The translations under genes and the position numbers were made by a program. The notes beneath the pieces were generated by a model that saw only the letters and a list, made by a program, of their open reading frames with translations, made no database searches and was not told the DNA's origin. From the NCBI RefSeq assembly GCF_000340215.1, contig NW_006921532.1:9701172-9765171 (forward strand): DNA of 64,000 bases. Direction: 5' to 3'. The stretch comes from Pseudocercospora fijiensis CIRAD86. Lineage: Eukaryota; Ascomycota; Dothideomycetes; Mycosphaerellales; Mycosphaerellaceae. Positions 23,558-32,990 of this stretch are shown here, in pieces. Position 1 is the first letter of the stretch. Each line of letters begins with the position of its first letter.

Positions 23558-25107
23558 TTTTTTCGACTAATTAAAAGAGCCGACTAGGGTAGCATTAGCG
23601 GCTAAAAGGTGTTTCCTATACTTAGCGGAAGTACGGTTAATTCGGGCCTAGTCCTTAGGTTTGTCGCATTAGCCTAGTAGATAGCTAGTGCTATTACAAT
23701 TAAAGCACTTTAATCCGGTCGGGAGATTGTTGCCGTAGCTATTATTACTACTATTGTTAGTCGAGCGGTTAGTATTGTAGGGATACGAGCCCCTTCTACG
23801 GCCCCTATTACGGCCTCCTCTATATAGCCGGCGGCTACGGCCTCTTCTACGGTTATTGTTACTATTCCTATTATTAGCATTGTTATTATAGTAGGAACCT
23901 TAATTTCCTCCGCGGCTACTACGATTGCCGCGGTTAGTACTAGCTAGCCGGATCCTCGATTCTAGTCGTTATTAGAGCTAGACAGCTCGTTCGGCTATTT
24001 CTACTTCGACTATAAATTAAATGCGTATTAGGTTAGCTTGTTCGAATATACGGCGACGGTCCAATTTAAGGATAAGTTCCTATCTAAGTTTTAGGCGTAT
24101 TTCCGAGATCTATATAGAATTAGTCTTAGTCGGAAGGTTATCCTCGAGGGTCTTTAAATAGGCCTCGAATAAACGAGCCGATTGATTAGTCTTTTATTTA
24201 GCTCGAAGGTATAGGTCCTAAGTATGTTATTGCCTTAGTATAGGGTTTCTAAGGGTATCTAGTATAATAGTTTTGTAGGTTTACTACTAAACAGCAGTCT
24301 AGTTATTAAGGGAGTCGAAATAGTTATCCTATATACGCTTTAGGTCGCTATTAATGTACTATATAGCGTATACGACTAAGGAATAGTCGTCTAGTAGCGC
24401 TCTTAGTATATTGCGCTAGTTAAGTTTATAGTTACGAATATAGTCGTTATACTGCTTTCGACTAGAGCTATTAAATACGGTACAGTCCTTGAGTTTAGTA
24501 TCCTTCTTTTAGATAGGTAGTAAAGAAGGTCCTACTGTTAGCTTAGTAGTAGTTGTTAGAGATTCCTAGAGGCGGCGAATCTCGAGAAGATTATCCTTTA
24601 GCTATTGATATAGTCGTTATACTGCTTTCGACTAGAGCTATTAAATACGGTACAGTCCTTGAGTTTAGTATCCTTCTTTTAGATAGGTAGTAAAGAAGGT
24701 CCTACTGTTAGCTTAGTAGTAGTTGTTAGAGATTCCTAGAGGCGGCGAATCTCGAGAAGATTATCCTTTAGCTATTGTTCTTAACGCAAGGCAGTAAGCC
24801 TGTTTTAGGTAGCTTCTTAAAGTCTCGCTACTAGTTAGGGACTAAAGGCTAGCTAGCTATATCGACGGTTAACAATATTATTAAGAATGTCGTCGATAGG
24901 CAATTCTAGGTCGTTACCTAGAATTGTAGGTTCTTCTTTAGCAGGTCCTATAGTAGGCTCTTCGGTAGGAGGCACCTTAGCAGGTGCTTTAGTAGGCACT
25001 TTAGTAGTAAGCACTGTGCTACTAGCGTTGTTATTGCTAGCGCTGCTAGCGGCAGCACGGTTGTTGTTGCTTCGTAATAAGCCGGCTATTATAATAGAGG
25101 GTAACAC
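23552..25107 (-). pseudogene. Inner B gag
   Basis: Starts near 25107 (GTG in this and the 43383 copy, so the true ATG is upstream or lost). The N-terminus is Ala/Ser/Asn-rich, then Pro-Thr-Lys-Val repeats, a central capsid-like region, an Asn/Arg/Gly-rich basic tail and a zinc knuckle at about 23707-23666 with C-x2-C-x4-Y-x4-C, Tyr replacing His. The gag frame ends in TAA (plus strand 23552-23554) six nucleotides after the A6 run. This copy contains an exact 170-bp tandem duplication (24438-24777) that the other copies lack and that shifts the frame (170 is not a multiple of 3). Confidence 0.85.
24438..24777. repeat. Exact 170-bp tandem duplication inside inner B gag
   Basis: 24438-24607 and 24608-24777 appear identical base for base. 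The other B copies (about 29700-29870 and 43730-43870) have one unit. Identity in sequence this heavily mutated means either that the duplication arose after RIP stopped or that it is an assembly artefact. Confidence 0.92.
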
Positions 25108-25364
25108 TAATAATGTATTGTTAGCCCCTAAGATACGGATATAGCGGAATTAGTAGATATTAGTCTAGTACGATTGACTTAGTGTAATAGGCCGTATAGA
25201 AGGCCTCGCTTGATAATTAGTACGGTTGCCTCGATAGAATAGTACGTATAGGTCCCGTTCTTCGGGCGCAATATAGTTAGATTAGTCTTATTCGTAGCTA
25301 TACCGCTAAAAGCTTGAAATAAGAACTATCTAGCTGCTGCCCTTAAAGGGTAGATCGAATACTA

Positions 25365-25560
25365 TGTAAGAAGGGTATATTAGTAGGTAGATAGGGTAGT
25401 AGTAGGTATAGGTAGTATTCGATAGAGATCTAAGAGGAGAGGGAGGAAGGTAGGTAAGTTAGCCTATTGCTAAGCGCTAAGCCCTGCCTAAGGCACTAAG
25501 ACCCTAGCTTTACTTAGCCTAGTTACATACCAATTACGTATAGCCTCTTTAGCCCTAACA
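25365..25560 (-). repeat. 5' LTR of inner B
   Basis: 196 bp; minus-strand reading TGTTAGGGC...CCCTTCTTACA. Directly followed on the right by TTAAT, the target duplication, and then by outer B integrase sequence. Just inside the LTR the minus strand reads TAGTATTCGATCTACC, which could be a RIP-altered tRNA primer site (TGG start), seen at the same place in all three copies. Confidence 0.93.
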
Positions 25561-28500
25561 TTAATAGCCGATACTTTAGTCTTAGCTATAGGCATATCTC
25601 GCTCTAATAATGTAATATTAGTGTCGATCTACGATTAGACGCTATCCCCTTAGGGGTTCCCTAATAGGTATAGAAGATATTGCTCTATAGCGCTTCTACT
25701 ATATTAATAGTAGTCTAGTCTTTCCGCGCCGGGATGTATCGAGCGCCTTTAGTAAATCGATCTACTATAATAAGGATAGCATTATATATATCCTTACTAC
25801 CTCTACGCTTAGTAGGAGGAAGGCCTATAATAAAATCTATTGTAAGTTCTACGAATAGCTTCCTAGGAATAGGAAGTGAAGATAACTCGCTAAATAGCAG
25901 GTGCTTTAGTGCTTTAATACGCTAGTATACTATATAGGTCTATACGTATTCTTTTATATGCCGCTTACTATTTAGCTAGTAATATATATGCGATAGTAGC
26001 TCGTACGACCTCTCTATACTATAGTAACTAGCGAGCTTACTATTATAGTGCCTCTTTAAAAGCTCTTATCTAATCGATTGTTTAGCGGGGATATAGTATC
26101 TGCCTTTAAACTTTAAGTAACCTTTATCGTCGATCGACTAATTACTCTTACTAGATCGAGTCGTTCGCCTACTTACAAGCCTATTAATACGTTTAATAGC
26201 AAAGGCGTCCCTCTACTAAGCCCGTAATAGCTTATCTATAAACGATTAACTATCCCTATTTGCAAGGTTATTTAATAGCACCCTCGCTATTAAACGAGGT
26301 ACGTATTATATATATCTAATAGCACTAGTAGCTAGAACTACTACAACCTCTTCTATAGTACTGTCGCTATATAGGCTATTACTATAGATAGCAATGTCTT
26401 TAATCGAGTTATTATAGCTCGAGCGATCTACGTCCTTTCTTTTAACGTATACTAGAAGAACGACAACTCCGCTATAGTAATTGTTGCCGCCGCGGGGTCT
26501 AGAAGTCCGCTTATCCTACGCTTACTTATTAATAATACGGGCTATAGCAATCTTATACTATAGGGTTAGAAACAATAAATTAATATACTAAGTCTCGCTA
26601 TCGTAATTAGGTCGCCTCGATAGGCTATCGGTAGGGTTACTTACGCCTAGCCGGTATAATATATTAAAATCAAACCCGGCGAGGTAGACGGCCTATCTAG
26701 CCTATCGACCTATAACCCTAGTAACCTTCGTGATTCTACGAAGGTTGTTATAGTCTGTATAGACCTAGATAGTGTACTAAGCACTATCGAGATAGTAACG
26801 CTAGTACTTAAAGGCTTTAACGATTGCTAAGAGCTCTTGCTCGTAGGTCTCGTAGCGACGTTCTATATCGATTATCTTTCGCGAGAAGAAGGCAACCGGG
26901 TACTAATAGGTATCGTTAGCCTATTGTAACATAATAGCTAATATAGCGAACTGTAAAGCGTTAGTCTTAATTCGGATCTACTTACTTAGTACGAAATAGT
27001 GCAATAAGGGGACTTTAGTAAAGCGTTACTTTAAACCGTTAAAAGCGGCTTGTACTCTATTAGTCTATTTAAACTCTCTAGTTAGGTTGGCCTTAGTTTT
27101 AGTAAGCTTAGTTAGTAGTATTACATGCCTCGAATAGCCCTTAATAAAACGGCGGTAAAAGTTAGTAAAACCTAGGAATAATTAAAGCTCCTTAACACTA
27201 GTAGAGGTTAGCTATTTAGTAATTGTTTTAATCTAGTTAGGATCAGCCTTAACACTATTAGTTAATACGAGGAAGCCGAGGAATAACACCTCTTTAGTAG
27301 TAAAGGTGCATTTAGAAGGCTTATAATATAAGCTATAGGTCCCTAGGCGATCGAGCACCTTACGGACTATAGCCTAGTACTCCGCAATGTTAGGTAAGTA
27401 TATATAAACTAGGATGTTATCTAGGTAAACTACGCAGAGGTAGTCTAATAGGCCTAAAAGGGCCCGATTAATATAGGACTAGAATGTAGTAGGGGCATTA
27501 GCTAGCCTAAATAGCACAACTAAGTACTTAAAATAGCTATAGCGAGTATAGAAGGCTGTCTTCTATTTATCGCCCTTACGAATACAAATGCGGTAATAGG
27601 CGTCCTTAATGTCTAATATAGTATAGAAATAGGCGCTAGAAAGGCGATCGAGGGTCTTATTAATAAGCGGAAGCAGATAGCGGTCCTTAATAGTAATAGC
27701 ATTAAGCCTTCTATAATTAACATATAAACGCAGGCTACTATCCTTCTTTAGAACAAACAGGATTGGTATACTAGTAGGGCTATTGCTATACTGAATTCGA
27801 CTATTAGCTAGGTTCTTATCTAGGTACTTACGTAGTATAGCAAGCTCGCGTTCGCTAAGGTTGTAGAGGGGCCTAAAGGGGACCTCTTTGCCCTCTATAA
27901 TATTAATCTTATAATCTGTTTCTTTGAATATAGGTAACGTTAATGCTAGGTAGTGTTTAAATATATTAATATAGGTTTCTCGAATAGGCTAAGGTATACG
28001 AGCAAGCTATTTAGGGTCTATGCTATTAGAGGGCATAGGTTTATCGTTATCTCTACTAAGCAGGTTAGCAGTCGGGTTAGCTAAGGCGGAGGCTAGTATT
28101 AGGGTACCGATAAATAGAACCTTAATATTGTTAGGACACTCGCTAATATTAATGTATTTAATATCCTCTCTCCTAGCGATTCTAAATCGCTACTATTAAC
28201 TGCCTAAGTCTATAACTATAGTATAGTAGTTAAGAACAGGGTTACCGATAACAATATCGGATAGAAGGTTGTCTATATCTACCGCGTAGGCAGTAAAGTC
28301 TAATAAGCGCTTATTGCCGAGGTCGTCCTTTAGGACTATAGGGATATAGTAAGCCCTATAGGTTAAGTACCGAGCGTTATTAAACTAAGCAAGGGTTAGT
28401 ATATTAGTTCTAGGCAATTGTCGAAGGTCTAATTGCTTAGCTAGGCGGTAGTTAATAAGGGCGCTAACCGAATTGCCTAGGTCTAGTATAACCTTAGTCT

Positions 28501-28576
28501 TATAGTTGTCTCTATATATATCCTATATAAGATAGGTACGTATAATAGCTAGTATAATGTCGATAGTTGTTAACGA
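25561..28576 (-). pseudogene. Outer B pol, 5' part (protease, RT, RNase H, integrase core)
   Basis: Continues the outer B integrase cut at 8274. On the minus strand: protease about 28450-28500, RT about 27110-27950, RNase H about 26690-27040, integrase zinc-binding and core region 26100-25561. The RT active-site pair is Asp-Asn (plus strand 27416-27421), as in the other two copies. Stops are of RIP type. The 5' edge at about 28576 is an abrupt break into another element. Confidence 0.87.
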
Positions 28577-28577
28577 T

Positions 28578-29089
28578 ACGAGCTACCGCCGCCGCTAGTT
28601 ATCGATAGTAATAAGGAGTAGGAGGTAGAAAGAATACTAGATATAAAAGGCAAAGGAGATAATATATAGTATAAGGTAAAATAGATTAGATATAACAAAC
28701 CGATATAGGAAGCTGCCGAGAACGCTACTAATACGTAAGAAGTAGTAAAGGACTATTATAAGCGCTACCCGCGTAAGCCGCAACTACGTATTATTAACTT
28801 AGCGATATTAATACGACCGAGCGCACTATTATTAGTCGCTATAATCGCAATACTATATAAGCAACGAGTAGATAAAGCGCCGTAGACGTCGCCTACGAAG
28901 GGGGGGAGTGCTATTACGATCTTAGCGACTTGTATATATAATTCGAGGTTACGTAACTAAAGGTTATGTAACTTGATGCCTAAGGCATCCGCCGAGCAGA
29001 TAAAAGCCTCTCCCGCGAGAGAGCCTCTCTCTCTTTCTTCTTTAACTCGTTATTAATTTAGATAGCTATTTAATTAATATCTTAATATA
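28578..29089 (+). mobile_element. 3' fragment of a third gypsy family (chromodomain end + LTR)
   Basis: Plus-strand translation of 28590-28783 gives a chromodomain end: 'YELPPPLVID...EVERILD', then 'YKVK', then 'EVVKDYYKRYPRKP', with the expected Trp positions as TAG. It is followed by the purine tract GAAGGGGGGGAG (28897-28908) and an LTR-like sequence from about 28909 (TG...TTACGATC) to about 29087. Compared with inner B, it replaces about 330 bp of gag (inner positions about 23525-23857, zinc knuckle included) and is not a clean insertion. Either a deletion-insertion event or a mis-join in assembly. Confidence 0.75.
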
Positions 29090-30205
29090 TTCCTATTGTT
29101 AGTACTATTGTTTTAGTAGGAACCTTAGTTTCCTCCGCGGCTACGGCTACTACGGTTAGTACTAGCTAGTCGGATCCTTAATTCTAGTCGTTACTAAAGC
29201 TAGACAGCTCGTTTAGCTGTTTCTACCTCGACTATAAATTAAATATATATTAGATTAGCTTGTTCGAATACACGGCGACGGTCTAATTCGAGGATAAGCT
29301 CCTATCTAAGTTTTAGGCGTATCTCGGAGATCTATATAGAATTAGTCTTAGGCGGAAGGTCGTCTTTAAGGGTTTTTAAATAGGCCTCGAATAAGCGGGC
29401 CGATTAATTAGTCTTTTGCTTAGCTCGAAGGTACTAGTCCTAAGCATATTATTGCCTTAGTATAGGGTTACTAAGGGTGTCTAGTATAATAGTTTAATAG
29501 GTTTGCTACTAAANNNNNNNNNNNNNNNNNNNNNNNNNNNNNNNNNNNNNNNNNNNNNNNNNNNNNNNNNNNNNNNNNNNNNNNNNNNNNNNNNNNNNNN
29601 NNNNNNNNNNNNNATAAAATATTCCAAAAAAGGGGAACGAGCAGGCAGCGCTGCCCAGGGCCCTTAGTGCATTCCGCTAGTTTAATTTATAATTACGTAT
29701 GTGATTATTATACTACTTACGGCTAGAGCTATTAAATACGGTACAGTCCTTAAGCTTAGCATCCTTCTTTTAAACAGGTAGCGAGGAAGGCCCTACTATT
29801 AGTTTAGTATTAGTTGTTAGGGTCTCCTATAGGCGGTAAATCTCGAGGAGGTTATCCTTTAGCTATTATTCTTAGTATAGAGTAGCGAGCCTGTTTTAGG
29901 TAGCTTCTTAAAGTCTCGCTACTAGCTAGGGGCTAAAGGCTAGTTAGCTATATCGTCGATTAATAATGTTATTAAGTATGTCGTTAACAGGTAACTCTAG
30001 GTCGTTACCTAGAACTATAAGTTCTTCGGTAGGCCTAGTAGCAGGCTCTTTAGTAGGTGCTTTAGTAGGTACTTTAGTAGGTACTTTAGTAGGTACTATA
30101 CTACTAGTATTGTTATTGCTAGCGCTACTAGCGGCGCTACGGTTATTATTGTTTCGTAATAAGCCGGCTATTATAATAAGGGGTAGGACTAATAATATAT
30201 TATAG
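29090..30205 (-). pseudogene. Outer B gag, partial, interrupted by sequence gap
   Basis: Minus-strand gag matching 23860-25107: N-terminal Ala/Ser/Asn and Pro/Thr/Val-Lys repeats at about 30205-29970, central region to about 29660, then a gap and the basic tail to 29090. The repeat 'P-T-K-V' is expanded relative to the other copies. The zinc knuckle is missing, replaced by the fragment ending at 29089. Confidence 0.8.
29514..29613. other. Assembly gap, 100 N
   Basis: Exactly 100 N, a conventional scaffold gap of unknown size. The next ~47 bases (29614-29660) do not match the B sequence expected here and lack RIP character; B homology returns at about 29661. Confidence 0.99.
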
Positions 30206-30445
30206 CCCCTTATAGTACGGATATAGCGGAATTAGTAGGTATCGGCTTAGTGCGATTAACTTAGTATAATAGGCCGTATAGAAGGCCTTACTTAATAATT
30301 AGTACGGTTGTTTAATAGAATAGTACGTATAGGTCCCGTTCTTCGGGTATAATATAGTTAAATCGATAGTTTTCGTAGCTATACCGCTAAAAGCTTAAAA
30401 TAAGGACTATCTAGCTACTGCCCTTAAAGGGTAGATCGAATACTA
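30206..30445. other. Outer B leader between 5' LTR and gag
   Basis: Matches 25108-25364 and 43126-43382. Contains the possible primer site next to the LTR and an untranslated leader; no separate gene seen. Confidence 0.7.
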
Positions 30446-30642
30446 TATAAGAAGGGTTATATTAGTAGGTAGATAGGGTAGTAGTAGGTACAAGTAGTAT
30501 TCGATAGAGATCTAGGAGAAGAAGGAGGAAGGCAGGCTAGTTAGCCTAACGCTAAGCGCTAAGCCCTGCCTAAGGTACTAAGACCCTAGCTTTACTTAGC
30601 CTAGTTATATACTAATTACGTATAGCCTCTTTAGCCCTAATA
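30446..30642 (-). repeat. 5' LTR of outer B
   Basis: About 197 bp matching the other B LTRs, from TATAAGAAGGG to AGCCCTAATA on the plus strand, both ends RIP-altered. Flanked on the right by TTAAC, the expected target-site copy. Confidence 0.9.
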
Positions 30643-31151
30643 TTAACCTATAGTAGCTAGAAATAGCGCTTTAGTATATCGAATACGTCCTTAGAAGTTA
30701 ACTTCTCGAAGGACTTACTATAGTAATCTACGCCCTCGAAGAATACCTTATCTAGTAGTAAATAGACCTCTAGCTAGTAATAAGTACCTTATAAAGGCAC
30801 GTACCTTACTCTATCTATAAACCTCGACTAGTCCGGTACTTATACTAGATTACTAATATCTAGTAACTTAGTATTCCTACCTTCGGTCGATACGCTATTA
30901 ATACTATCGCTAGTAATAACTAGCTCGTTATCTCGGCCTCGAGGCTTGTATTCTATACTATAAGCTACTCTAATCGCCTTATAACTAGCGACTATCTCTT
31001 ACGAGTTAATCTCGTCTATTTCCTCTTTCGGTTCTACGCTAAGCGTACCTATATTATATATAGTATTGTCGTTAATATCGGACTAGTATCTATCGTCCTT
31101 ATCGAATATAGCGCTATTAGCTTGCTAAGAATAAGAAGAAGAAGCTATTAT
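30643..31151 (-). pseudogene. Unidentified RIP-degraded coding remnant, target of outer B
   Basis: One minus-strand frame is coding-like from about 31151 to 30643, interrupted only by RIP-type TAG codons, and reads straight into the B LTR, so outer B split it. About 170 residues: a short Ser-rich start, an acidic Asp/Asn/Glu-rich part, a basic 'EYKPRGR' segment, and a Phe/Tyr/Leu-rich end. The likely start codon reads ATA, possibly a mutated ATG. RIP shows it was repeated, so it is probably from a transposon, but I do not recognise the family. The rest should lie left of element A, outside the window. Confidence 0.5.
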
Positions 31152-31438
31152 ATAAAAGAGCTAGGTTATTAGCCTTCGAGCCTTAAAAGTCAATCGAGTA
31201 GATAACGAGTAAAAGAGCCGCCGAGTGCGGAAGAAGGAACCTTAGACAAGGGCTTAGACATACGCTATTCCCTATAGAAGCATAGCCGACGAAAGACCTA
31301 CAGTGCTAAATACAGTGTAGCGCTTTCTGCACACCCTTGCGGTGCTAGGGTTCGTGCATGAACGATCTCAGCCGTCGAGTTTTCAAAGGGATAGAACCAA
31401 TGCTCTCCTACAAGAAAGACTGTCTCCCGTCAGTACAC
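31152..31438. other. Edge of transposon block 1
   Basis: Base composition changes over about 31250-31330 from RIP-like AT-rich sequence to normal coding composition. No gene seen. It includes the 3' flank of the coiled-coil gene at 31439. Confidence 0.6.
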
Positions 31439-32566
31439 CTAAGTCATCTGCGTCCAATCGACAACACCCGAGGCGTGCTTCTTCGGCTTGCGCTCTCGCC
31501 CACTTCTTCGCCGCTTGCCTTCGCCAATGGCATTAAATGAAGACGTGTTGAGTGACTTGCGCTTCTCAGCTGGCCTTATTTCGCTTGGTGTACGCATCAA
31601 GCTCATTGCAGGCGTTGGAGGTGTCGTTCTGGAGCGCTTCGAGACCCTCGATGCCCTGGTCGTAGGCATCTCACCGGCCAGAGACCCTCGCCGGCCAGAA
31701 TCGATAGACTGGCATGGCACCTGCTGCGGTGCAAGAGTGATTGTGTCGCTAATTTCAACCTCACTGTGTCGTAAATGTTCTAGTAATTTGATCGCAGCCA
31801 TGATATCACGAGGTTGCGCCTCCTCCGCAACAATGCGCTTGCGCAAAGCTTCAATGTCGTCGCGAATAGAGCTCCGTGGTAGTTGCGGTCCCGAGCATGC
31901 AGTCAGTTGCACGATGTCTTGACTCAGCTCTGCGATGTCATTGAGCCGATGTCGTCTGTCATCTACGATGTCAATTTCCAATTGGCTGATCTGCTCAGCA
32001 CACGGGGCGAGGTTCCTGTGCTCTTCCATATGGTTGACACGGTTCTGGAGCTCTTCGACGAGGCCGTTGATGGCCGTGAGTCTGAACCATGTACTCGGGT
32101 CAGGGTGACGAGCCTCGATCATCGTAAGCCGTTCGTTGCAGCGTTTCAAATGTTCTGACAGCTCAGAAAAGTTCCTTGAGCTCTCCAATGCTCGAAGACG
32201 AGCGTCGAACTGAAGCATCGAGCTGATGGGTGCGGGCGGAGCGATGGACTCAAGACGGGCTATGCGTTGTCGAAAATCGTCCATCGCATTGTGATTGCTG
32301 GCGAGCTGTTGCAGTTCAGCAAGCCATGGAGTAGGATCTGTGCATCTGGCGATGCTGTCTTGAACGCCTCGAATGAGCGTTGCATGATCTTGCAACGAGG
32401 CGCTTAGTTCTGCTTGCTTGTCTCGCAGCTCTGCCAGCCCCGCATTCGTTGTACTTTCGAGTTCGTCTTGCCGTTGCTTGTAGCGCTTCAAAGATTCCTG
32501 CACTGGGCCTTTGTTTACTCGAGCGTTCGCGTCTACGTGGCACAGAGGAGCGCGTGCATTTTCCAT
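31439..32566 (-). CDS. Coiled-coil protein with C-terminal RRRSGR..KP motif, 375 aa
   Basis: Uninterrupted 375-codon frame in normal, non-RIP sequence. No known enzyme domain. Residues about 20-270 are rich in Glu, Leu, Arg, Gln in a heptad-like pattern (several coiled-coil blocks). Residues 275-350 are Ser/Thr/Arg/Lys-rich with basic clusters that could be nuclear localisation signals. The last 27 residues hold R-R-R-S-G-R-x-x-K-P, then A-x-G-x-V-x-W-x-Q. The same pattern closes the protein at 62481-63560, whose N-terminal part is also coiled coil. The basic motif resembles an AT-hook-like DNA contact only loosely. The start at 32566 is the first Met of the frame; an upstream exon is possible, as in the related gene. 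Nuclear or chromatin role is inference only. Confidence 0.75.
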   Translation of the reverse strand: MENARAPLCHVDANARVNKGPVQESLKRYKQRQDELESTTNAGLAELRDKQAELSASLQDHATLIRGVQDSIARCTDPTPWLAELQQLASNHNAMDDFRQRIARLESIAPPAPISSMLQFDARLRALESSRNFSELSEHLKRCNERLTMIEARHPDPSTWFRLTAINGLVEELQNRVNHMEEHRNLAPCAEQISQLEIDIVDDRRHRLNDIAELSQDIVQLTACSGPQLPRSSIRDDIEALRKRIVAEEAQPRDIMAAIKLLEHLRHSEVEISDTITLAPQQVPCQSIDSGRRGSLAGEMPTTRASRVSKRSRTTPPTPAMSLMRTPSEIRPAEKRKSLNTSSFNAIGEGKRRRSGRERKPKKHASGVVDWTQMT

Positions 32567-32990
32567 CTCCTTTTGCGTAGTATGAATTTATGTCATGAAC
32601 AGTCAGTCTACTTGTCTACAAGACATTAGACTGCCAACACAGTGGCTCGTTCCGTCTATATCGAAGGAGTGCTTCTGCGTCAAGGCTATCATCATTTCAA
32701 GTCTCGAGCTTGGCGACGCGCTAGGATCTTCGACGCGCCACGAAAGCTTCTTCCTTCCAGGATTGAGGGATGCAACGGCTGCCAATCAATTCTTGCAGAC
32801 TTGCACGCAAATATGATTTATGATGCATCACACATCACACTCCGCCTGTGAGATCGAATGATGTCTGCAATGTGAAACAGATGCGCGACGTGGGTTGGCA
32901 CGGTCCACGGAATTGAAATGGAACTGATTATGCCAAGCCATCGCCGTCTCGTGCCGTACTCGTCTGCATGGCACGATACAATCATGCTCG
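32567..32990. other. Intergenic, 424 bp
   Basis: Lies between two minus-strand genes: downstream of Sec10 and upstream of the coiled-coil gene, so it holds the Sec10 3' end and the coiled-coil gene promoter. Short overlapping open frames on both strands show no conserved features. Nothing further seen. Confidence 0.6.

Larger units (their letters stand above)
8275..25560 (-). mobile_element. Inner element B: complete Ty3/gypsy copy, itself split by a Helitron
   Basis: Both 196-bp LTRs are present, flanked by the 5-bp target duplication TTAAT (8270-8274 and 25561-25565). The copy inserted into the integrase region of outer B, so it is younger than outer B. With the Helitron removed it is about 7.3 kb. 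Its two LTRs differ at about nine places, all C/T or G/A, so the differences look like RIP and not clock-like divergence. Coding runs leftwards: gag 25107-23552, pol 23557-19668. Confidence 0.93.
6104..30642 (-). mobile_element. Outer element B: Ty3/gypsy retrotransposon, split by inner B
   Basis: First and oldest B copy, reading leftwards. Its 3' part is 6104-8274 and its 5' part 25561-30642; the 17.3-kb inner B lies between them in the integrase region. Part of its 3' LTR is missing because element A inserted there. The 5' LTR is 30446-30642. Internal domains match the two other B copies here. The gag region has been altered: about 330 bp are replaced by a fragment of another element at 28578-29089, and a 100-N gap follows at 29514. 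The first 5 bp right of the 5' LTR are TTAAC; the matching left target site is outside the window. Confidence 0.9.

Noticed and set aside
20686..25144. Plus-strand open frames at 20686-20889 and 24887-25144
   Set aside because: They lie antisense to B integrase and gag and recur at the same place in every copy (25734-25925, 29966-30205, and reversed at 47791-47994 and 43346-43594); low stop content comes from the coding strand and from RIP.
1..31150. A Starship-type giant element or biosynthetic cluster
   Set aside because: No tyrosine recombinase captain, no synthase and no cargo genes; everything coding is retrotransposon or Helitron.
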